From Snodgrassella alvi (lineage in GTDB: Bacteria; Pseudomonadota; Gammaproteobacteria; Burkholderiales; Neisseriaceae): a DNA stretch of 64,000 nucleotides. The stretch is from positions 1,550,001-1,614,000 of the forward strand of contig NZ_CP160328.2 of NCBI RefSeq assembly GCF_040741455.2. The letters are read 5' to 3'. The notes beneath the pieces were generated by a model. The model saw only the letters and a program-made list of their open reading frames with translations, was not told the DNA's origin and ran no database searches. The position numbers were made by a program, and so were the translations under genes. Below are positions 56,272 to 64,000 of this stretch, in pieces (within the stretch, counting starts at the first letter, position 1; each line of letters opens with the position of its first letter).

Positions 56272-57765
56272 ATGTACGATTACTTACTCAGTTTGGCGAT
56301 TTGGCTGCCCGTGTTGGCCGGTATCGTTGTGCTGGCCACCGGCTCAGACAAGCACGCTGGGATAGCCAGAGTGCTGGCCTTAATAGGTGCGCTGCTATCC
56401 TTTCTCATCACCATACCGCTGTTTTGCAAATTTGATCGCTTGAATGGTGGCTTTCAATTTACAGAATTTCATGTCTGGATAGACAGCCTCAACATCAACT
56501 ATGCCTTGGGCGTGGATGGTCTGTCTGTGCTGTTTGTGATTCTGAATAGCTTCACTACCTTACTGGTGGTGCTCGCTGGCTGGCAGGTGATTCAGAAACG
56601 ACCGGCACAGTATATGGCCGCGTTTTTAATTATGTCTGGTTTGATCAATGGTGCTTTTGCAGCCATGGATGCCATTCTGTTTTATGTGTTCTTCGAAGGC
56701 ATGCTGATACCGATGTATCTGATTATCGGTATCTGGGGAGGTCCGCGACGTGTCTACGCCTCCATCAAATTCTTCCTCTATACCCTGATGGGTTCATTGC
56801 TGATGCTGGTGGGTTTTGTTTACCTGTCTAATCAGACTGGCGGCTTTGCTATCGAAACATGGCACAACATTAAACATTTGGCCATGACTGCACAGGTGCT
56901 GCTGTTTATCGGTTTTTTCCTGTCTTTTGCAGTAAAAGTACCTATGTGGCCGGTACATACATGGTTGCCTGATGCCCACGTGGAAGCACCAACTGGTGGT
57001 TCCATGGTACTGGCGGCTATTACCCTGAAAATTGGTGGATATGGTTTTCTGCGTTTTATGCTGCCGATTCTGCCGGATGCGGCACGCTATTTTGCTCCAG
57101 CGATTATTGTGCTGAGTTTGGTTGCCGTGATTTATATCGGTATGGTGGCACTGGTACAAACCGATATGAAAAAACTGGTGGCATATTCTTCCATTAGCCA
57201 CATGGGGTTTGTGACCTTAGGCTTTTTCCTGTTTACTGGCGGTTACCTGAATGACTGGGCGTTTAAAGGTGCCATCATGCAGATGCTGTCGCATGGGTTT
57301 GTTTCAGCAGCCATGTTTATGAGCATTGGCGTGATGTATGACCGCATGCATACTCGTGAGATCTCAGCTTACGGTGGCGTGGTTAACAGTATGCCGATAT
57401 TTGCCTCATTCATGCTGCTGTTTGCCATGGCAAATGCTGGTCTACCCGGTACTTCCGGTTTTGTGGGTGAATTCATGGTGATTGTCGGTGCGGTAAAAAC
57501 CAATTTCTGGATTGGCGCGCTAGCGGCACTGACTCTGATTTATGGTGCTGCCTATACTCTGTGGATGTTTAAACGGGTGATTTTTGGTGCTATTAAAAAC
57601 CCCGAAGTGGCGCAATTAAAAGATGTGAATAAACGCGAACTGCTTATTCTGGTGATTTTGGCCGTAGCGGTACTTGGTTTTGGTTTGTATCCCGAACCCT
57701 TTATCGCCGTTGTGCATCAGGCAGCTAATGATTTAATTGTCCAAGCGGCACAAAGCAAACTGTAA
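56272..57765 (+). CDS. nuoM: NADH-quinone oxidoreductase subunit M
   Basis: 497 residues, 14 helices, antiporter-like proton pump. Key blocks: FFEGMLIPMYLIIGIWGG (conserved Glu), PMWPVHTWLPDAHVEAPTGG and AYSSISHMGFV. Separated from nuoL by 37 bases and from nuoN by ten. Confidence 0.97.
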   Translation: MYDYLLSLAIWLPVLAGIVVLATGSDKHAGIARVLALIGALLSFLITIPLFCKFDRLNGGFQFTEFHVWIDSLNINYALGVDGLSVLFVILNSFTTLLVVLAGWQVIQKRPAQYMAAFLIMSGLINGAFAAMDAILFYVFFEGMLIPMYLIIGIWGGPRRVYASIKFFLYTLMGSLLMLVGFVYLSNQTGGFAIETWHNIKHLAMTAQVLLFIGFFLSFAVKVPMWPVHTWLPDAHVEAPTGGSMVLAAITLKIGGYGFLRFMLPILPDAARYFAPAIIVLSLVAVIYIGMVALVQTDMKKLVAYSSISHMGFVTLGFFLFTGGYLNDWAFKGAIMQMLSHGFVSAAMFMSIGVMYDRMHTREISAYGGVVNSMPIFASFMLLFAMANAGLPGTSGFVGEFMVIVGAVKTNFWIGALAALTLIYGAAYTLWMFKRVIFGAIKNPEVAQLKDVNKRELLILVILAVAVLGFGLYPEPFIAVVHQAANDLIVQAAQSKL

Positions 57766-57775
57766 GGAAATGTGA

Positions 57776-59218
57776 ATGAACTGGACAGATTTAACAATAT
57801 TTCCCGCTGTACCGGAACTGGTGCTAACTGGCGTACTGTTTGCCGTATTGCTGGTGGATTTATGGCTGAATGACCGGCAACGCTGGATAACCTGTACCTT
57901 ATCTGTTATCGGCCTGATTTTGACCGCTGCTGTGCAGTGTCTGGTGTGGAAACAGCAACCTCAATATGCCTTTCACGACATGTTTGTGCTTGATGGCATG
58001 GCACAACTGGCCAAATTATGTATGTATGGATTGGTGATAGCCGTTTTTATCTACAGTCAGGCTTATCTTCGTGCCAGAAACATTTATCAGGGTGAATTTT
58101 ACACTTTGACTTTGTTTGCTCTGTTGGGCATGAACATCATGGTTTCTGCATGCCATTTCTTAACCTTATATGTTGGGTTGGAATTACTGTCACTGGCATT
58201 GTATGCGTTGATTGCTCTGCAGCGCGATAGTGGCCGTGCAGCTGAAGCAGCGCTGAAATATTTTGTGCTCGGTGCTCTGGCTTCCGGTTTGCTGTTGTAT
58301 GGCATTTCTCTGGTATATGGTGCAACAGGTACTCTGCAGTTGCAGCAAGTACTGGCTGCCAGTCAGGAAGGCACCAATCCATGGTTGCTGAAACTAGGTG
58401 TAGTATTTATTGTAGCCGGTATCGTATTTAAGCTGGGTGCTGTGCCTTTCCATATGTGGGTACCCGATGTGTATCAGGGCGCACCAACTGCTGTAACTGC
58501 TCTGGTTGGTACGGCGCCAAAAATCGCTGCCACGGTGTTTGCTTTCCGTATTCTGGTGTATGGTCTGCTGACGCAATGGGAAAGCTGGCGCGATTTGTTG
58601 CTGTTATTGGGGATTGCTTCTTTGTTTATTGGTAATCTTGCTGCCATTATGCAAACCAGTATCAAGCGTATGCTCGGTTTCTCAACCGTTGCACATATGG
58701 GTTTTATCCTGCTGGCGCTGTTGGCTGGTGAAGTTGGCTGTACTGCCGCCATTTACTATGCCATCACCTACGCTTTAATGGCTTCTGTGGCCTTTGCCAT
58801 TTTGATGTTGTTATCTAACAAAGATATTGAATGCCAGAATATCAGTGATCTTGCCGGTCTGAATCAGAAAAATGCTTGGTATGCATTCCTAATGTTGCTG
58901 GCTATGTTCTCTATGGCTGGTATTCCACCCTTAATGGGCTTCTATGCCAAACTGGCAGTCATCAAAGCATTGCTTTCTAGTGGCTATGTGTGGGTTTCTG
59001 TGTATGCAGTGGTGATGTCATTAATTGGCGCGTTCTACTATCTGCGTGTGGTGAAAACCATGTATTTCGATACTGCGGATTCTGTGGCTGCACCTGTATT
59101 TAATATGTCCCTGCTGGGTAAAGTGGTGTTATCCATCAACGGTTTGCTTTTGTTGCTATGGGGTGTAGTGCCGGATGGCGTGATGGCATGGTGTGTACAG
59201 GCTTTGATGCATAGCTAA
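57776..59218 (+). CDS. nuoN: NADH-quinone oxidoreductase subunit N
   Basis: 480 residues, 14 helices, third antiporter-like pump. Key blocks: LYVGLELLSLALYALIALQR (conserved Glu), AVPFHMWVPDVYQGAPTAVT and GFSTVAHMGFILLAL. AAGGAAATGTGA precedes the ATG. Ends the nuo operon, which is followed by a terminator. Confidence 0.97.
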   Translation: MNWTDLTIFPAVPELVLTGVLFAVLLVDLWLNDRQRWITCTLSVIGLILTAAVQCLVWKQQPQYAFHDMFVLDGMAQLAKLCMYGLVIAVFIYSQAYLRARNIYQGEFYTLTLFALLGMNIMVSACHFLTLYVGLELLSLALYALIALQRDSGRAAEAALKYFVLGALASGLLLYGISLVYGATGTLQLQQVLAASQEGTNPWLLKLGVVFIVAGIVFKLGAVPFHMWVPDVYQGAPTAVTALVGTAPKIAATVFAFRILVYGLLTQWESWRDLLLLLGIASLFIGNLAAIMQTSIKRMLGFSTVAHMGFILLALLAGEVGCTAAIYYAITYALMASVAFAILMLLSNKDIECQNISDLAGLNQKNAWYAFLMLLAMFSMAGIPPLMGFYAKLAVIKALLSSGYVWVSVYAVVMSLIGAFYYLRVVKTMYFDTADSVAAPVFNMSLLGKVVLSINGLLLLLWGVVPDGVMAWCVQALMHS

Positions 59219-59234
59219 GGTCTTTTATCTATTT

Positions 59235-59262
59235 GACAGCAGCCTTTATGGCTGCTGTTTTT
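59235..59262 (+). terminator. nuo operon terminator
   Basis: CAGCAGCC (59237-59244) and GGCTGCTG (59250-59257) with a five-base loop, followed by five T residues. Confidence 0.88.
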
Positions 59263-59305
59263 GCTGTTGGATGAGCATTTATTAAAGTAGATAAGAGCAG
59301 GTAAA

Positions 59306-59350
59306 ATGGTTCATTCAAATATGAAAATAATAATGGCATGGTCAGTATGA
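59306..59350 (+). CDS. Possible 14-codon leader ORF coupled to proB
   Basis: ATG at 59306 preceded by AGCAGG at good spacing; reads [14 protein letters not shown] then TGA, whose bases overlap the proB ATG (ATGA). proB itself has no clear ribosome site, so the mini-ORF may provide translational coupling. Seen only as a sequence pattern. Confidence 0.35.
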   Translation: MVHSNMKIIMAWSV

Positions 59351-60480
59351 ATCTTTCAGGTTTTGATATTCGCCAGACACAATGTGTGGTGGTAAAAGTA
59401 GGCTCCAGTCTGGTAACTAACGGTGGACAGGGTGTAGACCAGACGATGTTGAATAACTGGGCACAGCAAATTGCGCACTTGCGTGCGCGTGGCATGCAGG
59501 TAGTGCTGGTTTCCAGTGGGGCCATTGCTGAAGGTATGAAGCGTCTGGGCTGGACAGTACGACCTAAAGCACTCAACGAACTACAGGCTGCGGCTGCAGT
59601 GGGGCAGATGGGACTGGCTCAAGCCTATGAAGAGGCATTTGTGTCACTGCAGATTCAGACCGCTCAGATATTGTTGACGCATGATGATATGAGTCACCGT
59701 ACTCGCTATCTGAATGCCCGCAGTACCATCCGTACCCTACTGGAGCAAGGGGTGGTACCAATTATTAATGAAAACGATTCTGTCACCATAGATGAAATTA
59801 AGCTCGGGGATAATGATACGCTCGGGGCGCTGGTGACCAATCTGATTGAAGCAGACATACTGATTATTCTGACTGATCAGAATGGTTTGTATGACCGCGA
59901 CCCACGCCAGCATACCGATGCCAATTTTATCCATCAAATTGCTGCTGACCATCCTGAGCTGGAAAGTATGGCCGGTGGTGCTGGCAGCAGTGTGGGAACC
60001 GGCGGCATGTTTACCAAGGTAGTGGCAGCCAGACGTGCTGCTCTGAGTGGTGCGGCCACCCTGATAGCAAATGGACATGCGGACAATGTATTAGTGCGGG
60101 TAGTGGATGGAGAACAGATAGGTACTTTGTTTACGCCAGCTGCAAATCGTCTAAGTGCACGTCAGCAATGGCTGTTGGGGCAGGTGCAGCTAGCAGGAAG
60201 TGTTGTGGTAGATGATGGCGCAGTCAAGGCGTTGACAGTACAGCATTCTAGTTTGTTACCCATCGGCTGTATGGCGGTAAATGGCCATTTTGAACGCGGA
60301 GCTTTGGTGGCTGTTTGTAATCAAACAGGCCAAGAAATTGCTCGAGGATTAGTAAATTATAGCGATCATGAAATCAGTCGGTTGTTGCGGCAGCCGTCAC
60401 AAGCAATTGAGGAAATATTAGGCTATGTGGCGGAAGAAGAATTGATTCATCGCGATAATATGGTGTTAAGACGCAGTTGA
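59347..60480 (+). CDS. proB: Glutamate 5-kinase
   Basis: First step of proline synthesis, glutamate to glutamyl-5-phosphate. 377 residues from the ATG at 59347 ([10 protein letters not shown]); an ATG three codons earlier is possible. Amino-acid-kinase domain with [28 protein letters not shown] and FNENDSVT-like [18 protein letters not shown], then [17 protein letters not shown]-terminal PUA domain (about 280-360) is present. proA is not adjacent. Not part of the nuo transcript because a terminator lies between. Confidence 0.96.
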   Translation: MNLSGFDIRQTQCVVVKVGSSLVTNGGQGVDQTMLNNWAQQIAHLRARGMQVVLVSSGAIAEGMKRLGWTVRPKALNELQAAAAVGQMGLAQAYEEAFVSLQIQTAQILLTHDDMSHRTRYLNARSTIRTLLEQGVVPIINENDSVTIDEIKLGDNDTLGALVTNLIEADILIILTDQNGLYDRDPRQHTDANFIHQIAADHPELESMAGGAGSSVGTGGMFTKVVAARRAALSGAATLIANGHADNVLVRVVDGEQIGTLFTPAANRLSARQQWLLGQVQLAGSVVVDDGAVKALTVQHSSLLPIGCMAVNGHFERGALVAVCNQTGQEIARGLVNYSDHEISRLLRQPSQAIEEILGYVAEEELIHRDNMVLRRS

Positions 60481-60780
60481 AGAGAATAGTTGTTGCTGTC
60501 TATATGAAATGGTTCGCTCAAGCAAGCAGTAATATTTAAGTATTTTGGGGTGATGAGATTTTATATTCAAATACCGATGATATTTAGTTGCTAATCACAA
60601 AATACTGTTATGAAACATAATGTTATCAGTATTTAAAATAAATCATTACTGAAGTGATTTACGTCTATGCGTTGTTTACCCTGTTTACTCTTTGTTTTTA
60701 TTTTTAGTATAACTTAATAATATTCAGCCATTTCCTACTTTGTTTTGAGGCGTTTTCATGCTGCGATGGATTTAATTAAT
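60481..60780. other. AT-rich intergenic region after proB
   Basis: Convergent spacer between proB and the trimeric autotransporter; no credible frame and no plus-strand terminator recognised. Confidence 0.5.
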
Positions 60781-60815
60781 AAAAAAAACGGCACCTTGAG
60801 TATAAAGTGCCGTCT
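60781..60815 (-). terminator. Terminator of the trimeric autotransporter gene
   Basis: Minus strand: ACGGCAC (60813-60807) and GTGCCGT (60794-60788) with a 12-base loop, then a run of T residues. Confidence 0.85.
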
Positions 60816-60834
60816 GCACGATAATTTTTATTCA

Positions 60835-62625
60835 TCAGTGCAGCTTTATAAATACGCCTGCACCTGCTCCAAATTTGCCTTGAGTGTTGCCTGTAGCCGC
60901 TGCTTTAAAAACCCAGCTTCCTTTATTGCTGGCCACAGAATAACCGACAGCATAGCCAGATTCACCACGATGTGTGCCGAAGCCCATTGTGAGACCACCA
61001 TCACCGGCATTCATCGGCTGCGGCAGATTAGCCATAGCGATGGCAGAAGCAATAGCTGCATTTGAGTTATCTTCAATATCATTGATTTTACGATTCAGGT
61101 GACTGATATTGTGGCCGATTTTATCGAGTGCATGATTCATCTGACTTACATTAACGGCATCTGTGTCTGCTACGCCGGCTGCAACATTGCTGATTTGTCT
61201 CTCGTGGCCGATGCTGCCAATAGAGACACTGTTACTGCGGGTGGCCACTGAACTTTCGCCCAGTGCCACAGAATTTTCTGCTCTGGCCTGTGCATGATTG
61301 CCGATTGCTGTGCTGTGGTTGCCAGAGGCTACGGCTCCTGAGCCACCAGCTACAGAACCAGGAGCAGATGGTTGTGGTGCGGTAGTTGTCTCGTTTTGGT
61401 TTACCTGAAACATACCCGCGCTGCCATTATTCAGTTTGTTGATATCATTGCTGATGTTAGCTGGATTTTGATTGGATACAGTTGTGACCTGACTAATTTT
61501 ATGATCAGTATAATCTTTTGCTAAAGACAATATGTGATCAAATTGTCCTGTGTTTATGACGGAGCTAGTTGCTGCTTTAAGCTGAGCAACGGTGGCTGCA
61601 TCGCTGTCTTGAGCGCCATCGGCTACGTTTTGGATGCGGCGTAGTTGTTCTGGTGTGCCAATGGAGACTACTCCCCTGACTGATGAAAGGGGTTGTTTGG
61701 TTAGATATGCATCGCCTGATGCACCACTGGTAACGGAATTTATACCTAAGGCGATGCTGTTTTCTGTTAAGACTCTGGCGTTCATGCCTAGCGCAGTGCC
61801 ACCTGTTTTGGTTGCAGAGGCACCATTGCCGATGGCTATGGCATTATCTGCTATTGCCTGAGCATTTTTTCCTATTGCCATTGAATCCAATGCTAAGGCT
61901 TTAGAAAATGCACCCAGTGCCAAGGTGTAATCTTTTGCGGCTTGTGCTCCGCTACCCATAGCAATGGCGTCCTCACCTGAAGATAGGGTGTTGTCTTCGG
62001 ACTGAAACTTTACATCTTGATCAATTGTCGAAACATTTTTGATATTGGCTGAACCGATGGCTATGGAGCGAAAGCCGGTTGCTGTTGCGGAATGTCCGAT
62101 AGCCAATGTTCCTTTATTTGTGGCTGCGGCTACATTTCCAATAGCCTGCGCAAAGTCTGCAATGGCTGCGGCTTGACGACCGATAGCCAGCGATGTATTA
62201 CCTGATGATAATGCTTCTGGACCTATGGCTGTTGCAGAGCTTGCAGACGCTTTGGCGTGACTTCCCAGTGCTAATGTAAAAGGAGAATAGGCGGATGCGC
62301 CAAATCCTATTGCTGCACTGCTTCCATAATCTTTGCCACTGATTTTGTTGTAAGGATTGTTTCTCTCTGCCATGGCCCACCCCTTCACTAATTTAGATTC
62401 TTTATCTGAGCCGTTTGCCGCTAAACTTGCGCATCCTATTGCAATGTTGCCTACTTCTGTTGGTATAGTATGGTTTTTGGCAGGGGTGACATTGTTTTCA
62501 CAAGCATCTATTGCAGCTGCTGTATCTCCGATTGCAGCAAAAATATTATTTGATAGGCATAATAAAGCGGATAGGCTTATTTGTGATATCAATGGGCGCA
62601 AAGTGGATTTCGGTTGTGTATTCAT
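60835..62625 (-). CDS. Trimeric autotransporter adhesin (YadA-like)
   Basis: 596 residues from the ATG at 62625, with GGAGA seven bases upstream. Signal peptide of about 33 residues ([14 protein letters not shown]). Residues about 60-300 are YadA-head repeats with the SxAIG pattern ([34 protein letters not shown]). A first neck follows near 312-345 ([20 protein letters not shown]), then a short coiled stalk, a second small head ([19 protein letters not shown]) and second neck ([20 protein letters not shown]), and the C-terminal four-strand anchor. The end is FIKLH; family members usually end in an aromatic residue. Probably a surface adhesin that depends on BamA. Confidence 0.93.
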   Translation of the reverse strand: MNTQPKSTLRPLISQISLSALLCLSNNIFAAIGDTAAAIDACENNVTPAKNHTIPTEVGNIAIGCASLAANGSDKESKLVKGWAMAERNNPYNKISGKDYGSSAAIGFGASAYSPFTLALGSHAKASASSATAIGPEALSSGNTSLAIGRQAAAIADFAQAIGNVAAATNKGTLAIGHSATATGFRSIAIGSANIKNVSTIDQDVKFQSEDNTLSSGEDAIAMGSGAQAAKDYTLALGAFSKALALDSMAIGKNAQAIADNAIAIGNGASATKTGGTALGMNARVLTENSIALGINSVTSGASGDAYLTKQPLSSVRGVVSIGTPEQLRRIQNVADGAQDSDAATVAQLKAATSSVINTGQFDHILSLAKDYTDHKISQVTTVSNQNPANISNDINKLNNGSAGMFQVNQNETTTAPQPSAPGSVAGGSGAVASGNHSTAIGNHAQARAENSVALGESSVATRSNSVSIGSIGHERQISNVAAGVADTDAVNVSQMNHALDKIGHNISHLNRKINDIEDNSNAAIASAIAMANLPQPMNAGDGGLTMGFGTHRGESGYAVGYSVASNKGSWVFKAAATGNTQGKFGAGAGVFIKLH

Positions 62626-62878
62626 GGTGATTTCTCCGGTTTGTATCAATGTTGTAAGTATTAAGCTCTAAAGTTTTATATCGAAATATTTGATTAGAGG
62701 TGTTGTGTTTTATTTATTTCGATTGATTAATATAATATTGATTATTTGCAATATTATCGTCCATTAATGTCTGTTTTTCAGATGGAATTTAATTTTTATT
62801 TTGGATTCCTTAGACTTATTATGCTGAATGACTATTCAAACAGATTATTCATTATTTATGATAATATCATTATAAATA
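62626..62878. promoter_or_regulatory. Upstream region of the trimeric autotransporter
   Basis: AT-rich spacer between two same-strand surface-protein genes. Holds a 13-base palindrome ATGATAATATCAT (62858-62870), which resembles but does not match a Fur box. A promoter for the adhesin is expected here; none was singled out. Confidence 0.4.
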
Positions 62879-64000
62879 TTACCATTCAGCTTTGAATCCT
62901 AAAGACCCGTTAAAAGGGGCTTTTATCTGTGCATCTCCGCCGTTAGATTTTGTATGGCCAAATTCTCCGTAAAGTCTCATTTTATTGGAAATTTCGTAGC
63001 TGCCTCCAATCGCCATTTCAGTACTGCTATGCGCCAGACTGGTATTCAATGTGGTTGATGCTGTATGAGTAGTGTAAGTGGTGTAATCGTCGCCATCCGG
63101 TGAATAGATAAAATTGATTCGTGCATAGGGATGGAATATGCCTTTATTAAACTGAAAATCACCATGCATGCGGCCACCGATACGAAACAGCCAAACATTA
63201 TTGCCGTTCTGGCTGACGGTTGTGTTTCCGCTTATCTGGCTGTCATTCAGGTGCAACCACTGGCGTATAATCTGTGTCTGGGGCTCCAGTTTCCATGCGC
63301 TGTGGCCGATTGTAAAAGGTTTACCTATTTCAACTGATGCTGTGATGCCATGTCCTTTTTGTTTGCTGGCCTGATTACCAGTAGGCCTGATATCTGCCTG
63401 ATGCTGTGCGCCCTGTAAAACGATGTCTAGATAGCTGCCAGTATTGCTGGTGTAGGTGCTGTAGGCGCCCAGGAAATAAGATTGAATATCGTTTTTACCT
63501 ACATTCCCATTTATACCGCTGGCAAAACCGGCTACATTCAGATGACCGTTCAGATACCCGAGGTATCCCCCTGTATGCCAGTGAGGATTGTTCCAAATAT
63601 CGCTGCCCATTTGTAAACCATTATAGTGACCGCTGGTATGTGGACTGGTGGTTCCATTCTGTCGAATATTAGTACGGCTTGTTATTACTCGTCCCCAGCT
63701 TCTGCGTTGTTCTGCTGTTGGTGTGGTGCCTGTACGGCGATGCAGGTTTGCTAACATAAGGCTGTCAGCTTGAAGCAGTTGTGCAGCGGTTGAAGAGTTA
63801 AGCGGTGTTTCTTTGCGGTAGGCTGGTTTGGTGATGACTGGTTTGTTATCAGGGTGATTACTTACTATGGTGGTTTTGTCGTCTTGCTTAGGTGTGTCTT
63901 TAATGCGTGAGCGCAGATACCAGTTGCTATCTTCTCTGGTCTGATCGCCACTAAATAATCGGTATTCATAGGCACCGGCATCGACATGGCTGCCAGTCAG
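62879..64000 (-). CDS. Autotransporter (type Va) C-terminal part, 5' end outside window
   Basis: Open from the right edge to the TAA at 62881-62879, 373 residues. The visible N-terminal stretch (GSHVDAGAYEYRLFSGDQ ... NWYLRSRI) is the pertactin-type junction at the end of the passenger helix; a Lys/Thr/Pro-rich linker follows, then RRSWGRVITS and a barrel of about 280 residues alternating in amphipathic strands. It ends with the expected barrel signal GSLGFKAEW. The passenger, and so the function, lies beyond the window. A shorter internal ATG frame at 63757 should not be taken as the gene start. Confidence 0.9.
   Translation of the reverse strand: MTGSHVDAGAYEYRLFSGDQTREDSNWYLRSRIKDTPKQDDKTTIVSNHPDNKPVITKPAYRKETPLNSSTAAQLLQADSLMLANLHRRTGTTPTAEQRRSWGRVITSRTNIRQNGTTSPHTSGHYNGLQMGSDIWNNPHWHTGGYLGYLNGHLNVAGFASGINGNVGKNDIQSYFLGAYSTYTSNTGSYLDIVLQGAQHQADIRPTGNQASKQKGHGITASVEIGKPFTIGHSAWKLEPQTQIIRQWLHLNDSQISGNTTVSQNGNNVWLFRIGGRMHGDFQFNKGIFHPYARINFIYSPDGDDYTTYTTHTASTTLNTSLAHSSTEMAIGGSYEISNKMRLYGEFGHTKSNGGDAQIKAPFNGSLGFKAEW

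Noticed and set aside
62851-62878. Fur box between the two autotransporter genes
   Set aside because: The palindrome ATGATAATATCAT has the wrong centre spacing for the Fur consensus.

Overview
The window looks like a chromosome segment of a betaproteobacterium of the family Neisseriaceae. The 16S rRNA text, the Neisseria-like proteins and gene order (rpsB-tsf-pyrH-frr-uppS-cdsA-dxr-rseP-bamA-skp-lpxD-fabZ-lpxA, tonB-exbB-exbD, nuoA-N) and the cell-surface autotransporters fit the bee-gut symbiont Snodgrassella alvi or a close relative. The genus is recalled from memory, not searched. Almost everything is core chromosome; no insertion sequence, prophage, CRISPR array or integron was seen.

Layout. 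0-3.1 kb: minus-strand histidine genes hisG and hisD (hisD runs off the left edge), with a NYN-nuclease/LOTUS protein carrying two AT-hook-like motifs between them. 3.2-7.1 kb: a SCO1-type copper chaperone, tRNA-Leu(CAA) with promoter and terminator, a NERD-domain protein, an NfsB-type nitroreductase and 5-formyl-THF cyclo-ligase. 7.1-20.1 kb: the translation / isoprenoid / envelope supercluster, from ribosomal protein S2 to LpxA. 20.5-22.5 kb: tonB-exbB-exbD (minus strand). 22.8-23.5 kb: an unrecognised secreted protein. 23.8-29.3 kb: a complete rrn operon (16S, tRNA-Ile, tRNA-Ala, 23S, 5S) with promoter, boxA sites, processing stems and terminator, followed by a decapitated trmL-like gene. 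29.9-32.4 kb: a small PTS operon (EIIA of the mannose family, HPr, EI) with no permease in view. 32.7-44.5 kb: leuS, a membrane PQQ dehydrogenase, homoserine kinase, a TcyP-type cystine carrier, asd, murJ and a PchB/AroQ-like chorismate enzyme. 44.9-59.2 kb: all fourteen genes of respiratory complex I with a good Fur-box match upstream. 59.3-60.5 kb: proB. 60.8-64 kb: a trimeric (YadA-like) autotransporter and the C-terminal part of a classical autotransporter that runs off the right edge.

How the genes work together. The central cluster couples ribosome function (S2, EF-Ts, RRF) and UMP supply to undecaprenyl-PP, CDP-diacylglycerol, MEP-pathway isoprenoids, envelope-stress proteolysis, outer-membrane protein assembly (BamA, Skp) and lipid A synthesis (LpxD, FabZ, LpxA). 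TonB-ExbB-ExbD energises outer-membrane uptake. Complex I and the PQQ dehydrogenase feed electrons into the quinone pool. The two autotransporters probably mediate surface attachment.

The items most worth a second look are the NYN-LOTUS-AT-hook protein inside the his cluster, the truncated trmL abutting the rrn terminator, the Fur box placed like an activator site upstream of nuoA beside an orphan PchB-like gene, the secreted orphan protein and the permease-less PTS. I did not find a clearly novel multi-gene system.
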